Origin: Aquifex aeolicus
GTDB taxonomy: Bacteria; Aquificota; Aquificia; Aquificales; Aquificaceae
Direction of reading: 5' to 3'
Length of the DNA stretch: 5,162 nucleotides
Assembly (NCBI GenBank): GCA_011375045.1
Contig: DRNB01000191.1
Coordinates: forward strand, 1-5,162
Under the pieces are notes generated by a model. The model saw only the letters and a list, made by a program, of their open reading frames with translations. It was not told the origin of the DNA and did no database searches. Shown here in pieces: positions 5,055 through 5,162 of this stretch (the first letter of the stretch is position 1; each line of letters begins with the position of its first letter). The position numbers and the translations under genes are program-made.

Positions 5055-5162
5055 ATGGCTTTTGAGTTTGCGGAGCGACTCAGGGTCCTTCCCCCCTATC
5101 TCTTTGCGGAGCTCGACAGGCGCAAGCAGGAGAAGATCTCGGAGGGTGTGGACGTTATAGAT
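5055..5162 (+). CDS. dapL: LL-diaminopimelate aminotransferase, N-terminal fragment, 3' truncated by window edge
   Basis: From the ATG at 5055 the frame stays open to the window end, giving 36 codons: MAFEFAERLRVLPPYLFAEL and then DRRKQEKISEGVDVID. The pattern FxFAxRLxxLPPYLFAELDRxKxEKxxxGVDVID is what I know from the start of DapL-type class I/II PLP aminotransferases, including the Aquifex homologue. DapL converts tetrahydrodipicolinate directly to LL-2,6-diaminopimelate with glutamate as amino donor, shortcutting the succinylase route to lysine and peptidoglycan meso-DAP. The PLP lysine lies beyond the window. A strong Shine-Dalgarno, GAAGGAGG (5041-5048), sits six bases before the ATG and confirms the start. 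It follows the cupin gene by 28 bases and may share its transcript. Related aminotransferases (AspC/AlaT-like) share this N-terminal style, so the exact substrate is probable, not proven. Confidence 0.82.
   Translation, partial: MAFEFAERLRVLPPYLFAELDRRKQEKISEGVDVID

Noticed and set aside
1..5162. CRISPR arrays, insertion sequences, tRNA genes, riboswitches, toxin-antitoxin or defence genes
   Set aside because: I saw no regularly spaced repeats, transposase motifs, tRNA cloverleaf or defence-family domain in any gap, and the gaps are all under 70 bases.

Overview
The window looks like housekeeping chromosome of a thermophilic, deep-branching bacterium, most plausibly an Aquificota member. The grounds are the close resemblance (from memory, not searched) of the LepA protein and of the DapL N-terminus to Aquifex-type homologues, the heavy use of AGG/AGA arginine codons, Lys/Glu/Arg-rich proteins and tight gene packing. 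The DNA is GC-rich by eye, richer than Aquifex aeolicus itself, so the genus is open. There is no sign of mobile DNA, CRISPR, tRNA or rRNA, and no stretch over 300 bases lacks a gene.

Layout. 1-483 (+) is the C-terminal half of a ketopantoate reductase (panE), cut by the left edge. Its 3' end overlaps by 24 bases the 3' end of a convergent bactofilin gene (460-852, -). On the minus strand, in transcription order, lie an aminodeoxychorismate synthase component I (pabB, 4592-3555), a 56-base gap with a possible promoter, lepA/EF4 (3498-1696), a membrane-anchored M23 peptidase (1690-854) and the bactofilin (852-460). The last three are 5 and 1 bases apart and almost certainly one operon. To the right of pabB, a 68-base divergent control region (4593-4660) holds two different perfect inverted repeats. 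It leads into a small cupin gene (4661-5026, +; TTG start with a strong Shine-Dalgarno) and then the first 36 codons of LL-diaminopimelate aminotransferase (dapL, 5055 to the right edge).

How the genes work together. The M23 peptidase and bactofilin form a recognisable cell-shape/peptidoglycan-remodelling pair: a cytoplasmic polymer-forming scaffold plus a single-pass murein hydrolase with a short cytoplasmic tail and periplasmic coiled coil. DapL supplies meso-DAP/lysine precursors, which also feed the cell wall. PabB (folate) and PanE (pantothenate/CoA) are independent cofactor-biosynthesis genes. The cupin has no assignable substrate.

The best leads are the two palindromes between pabB and the cupin, and the lepA-M23-bactofilin arrangement. 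I did not find a convincing wholly new system here.
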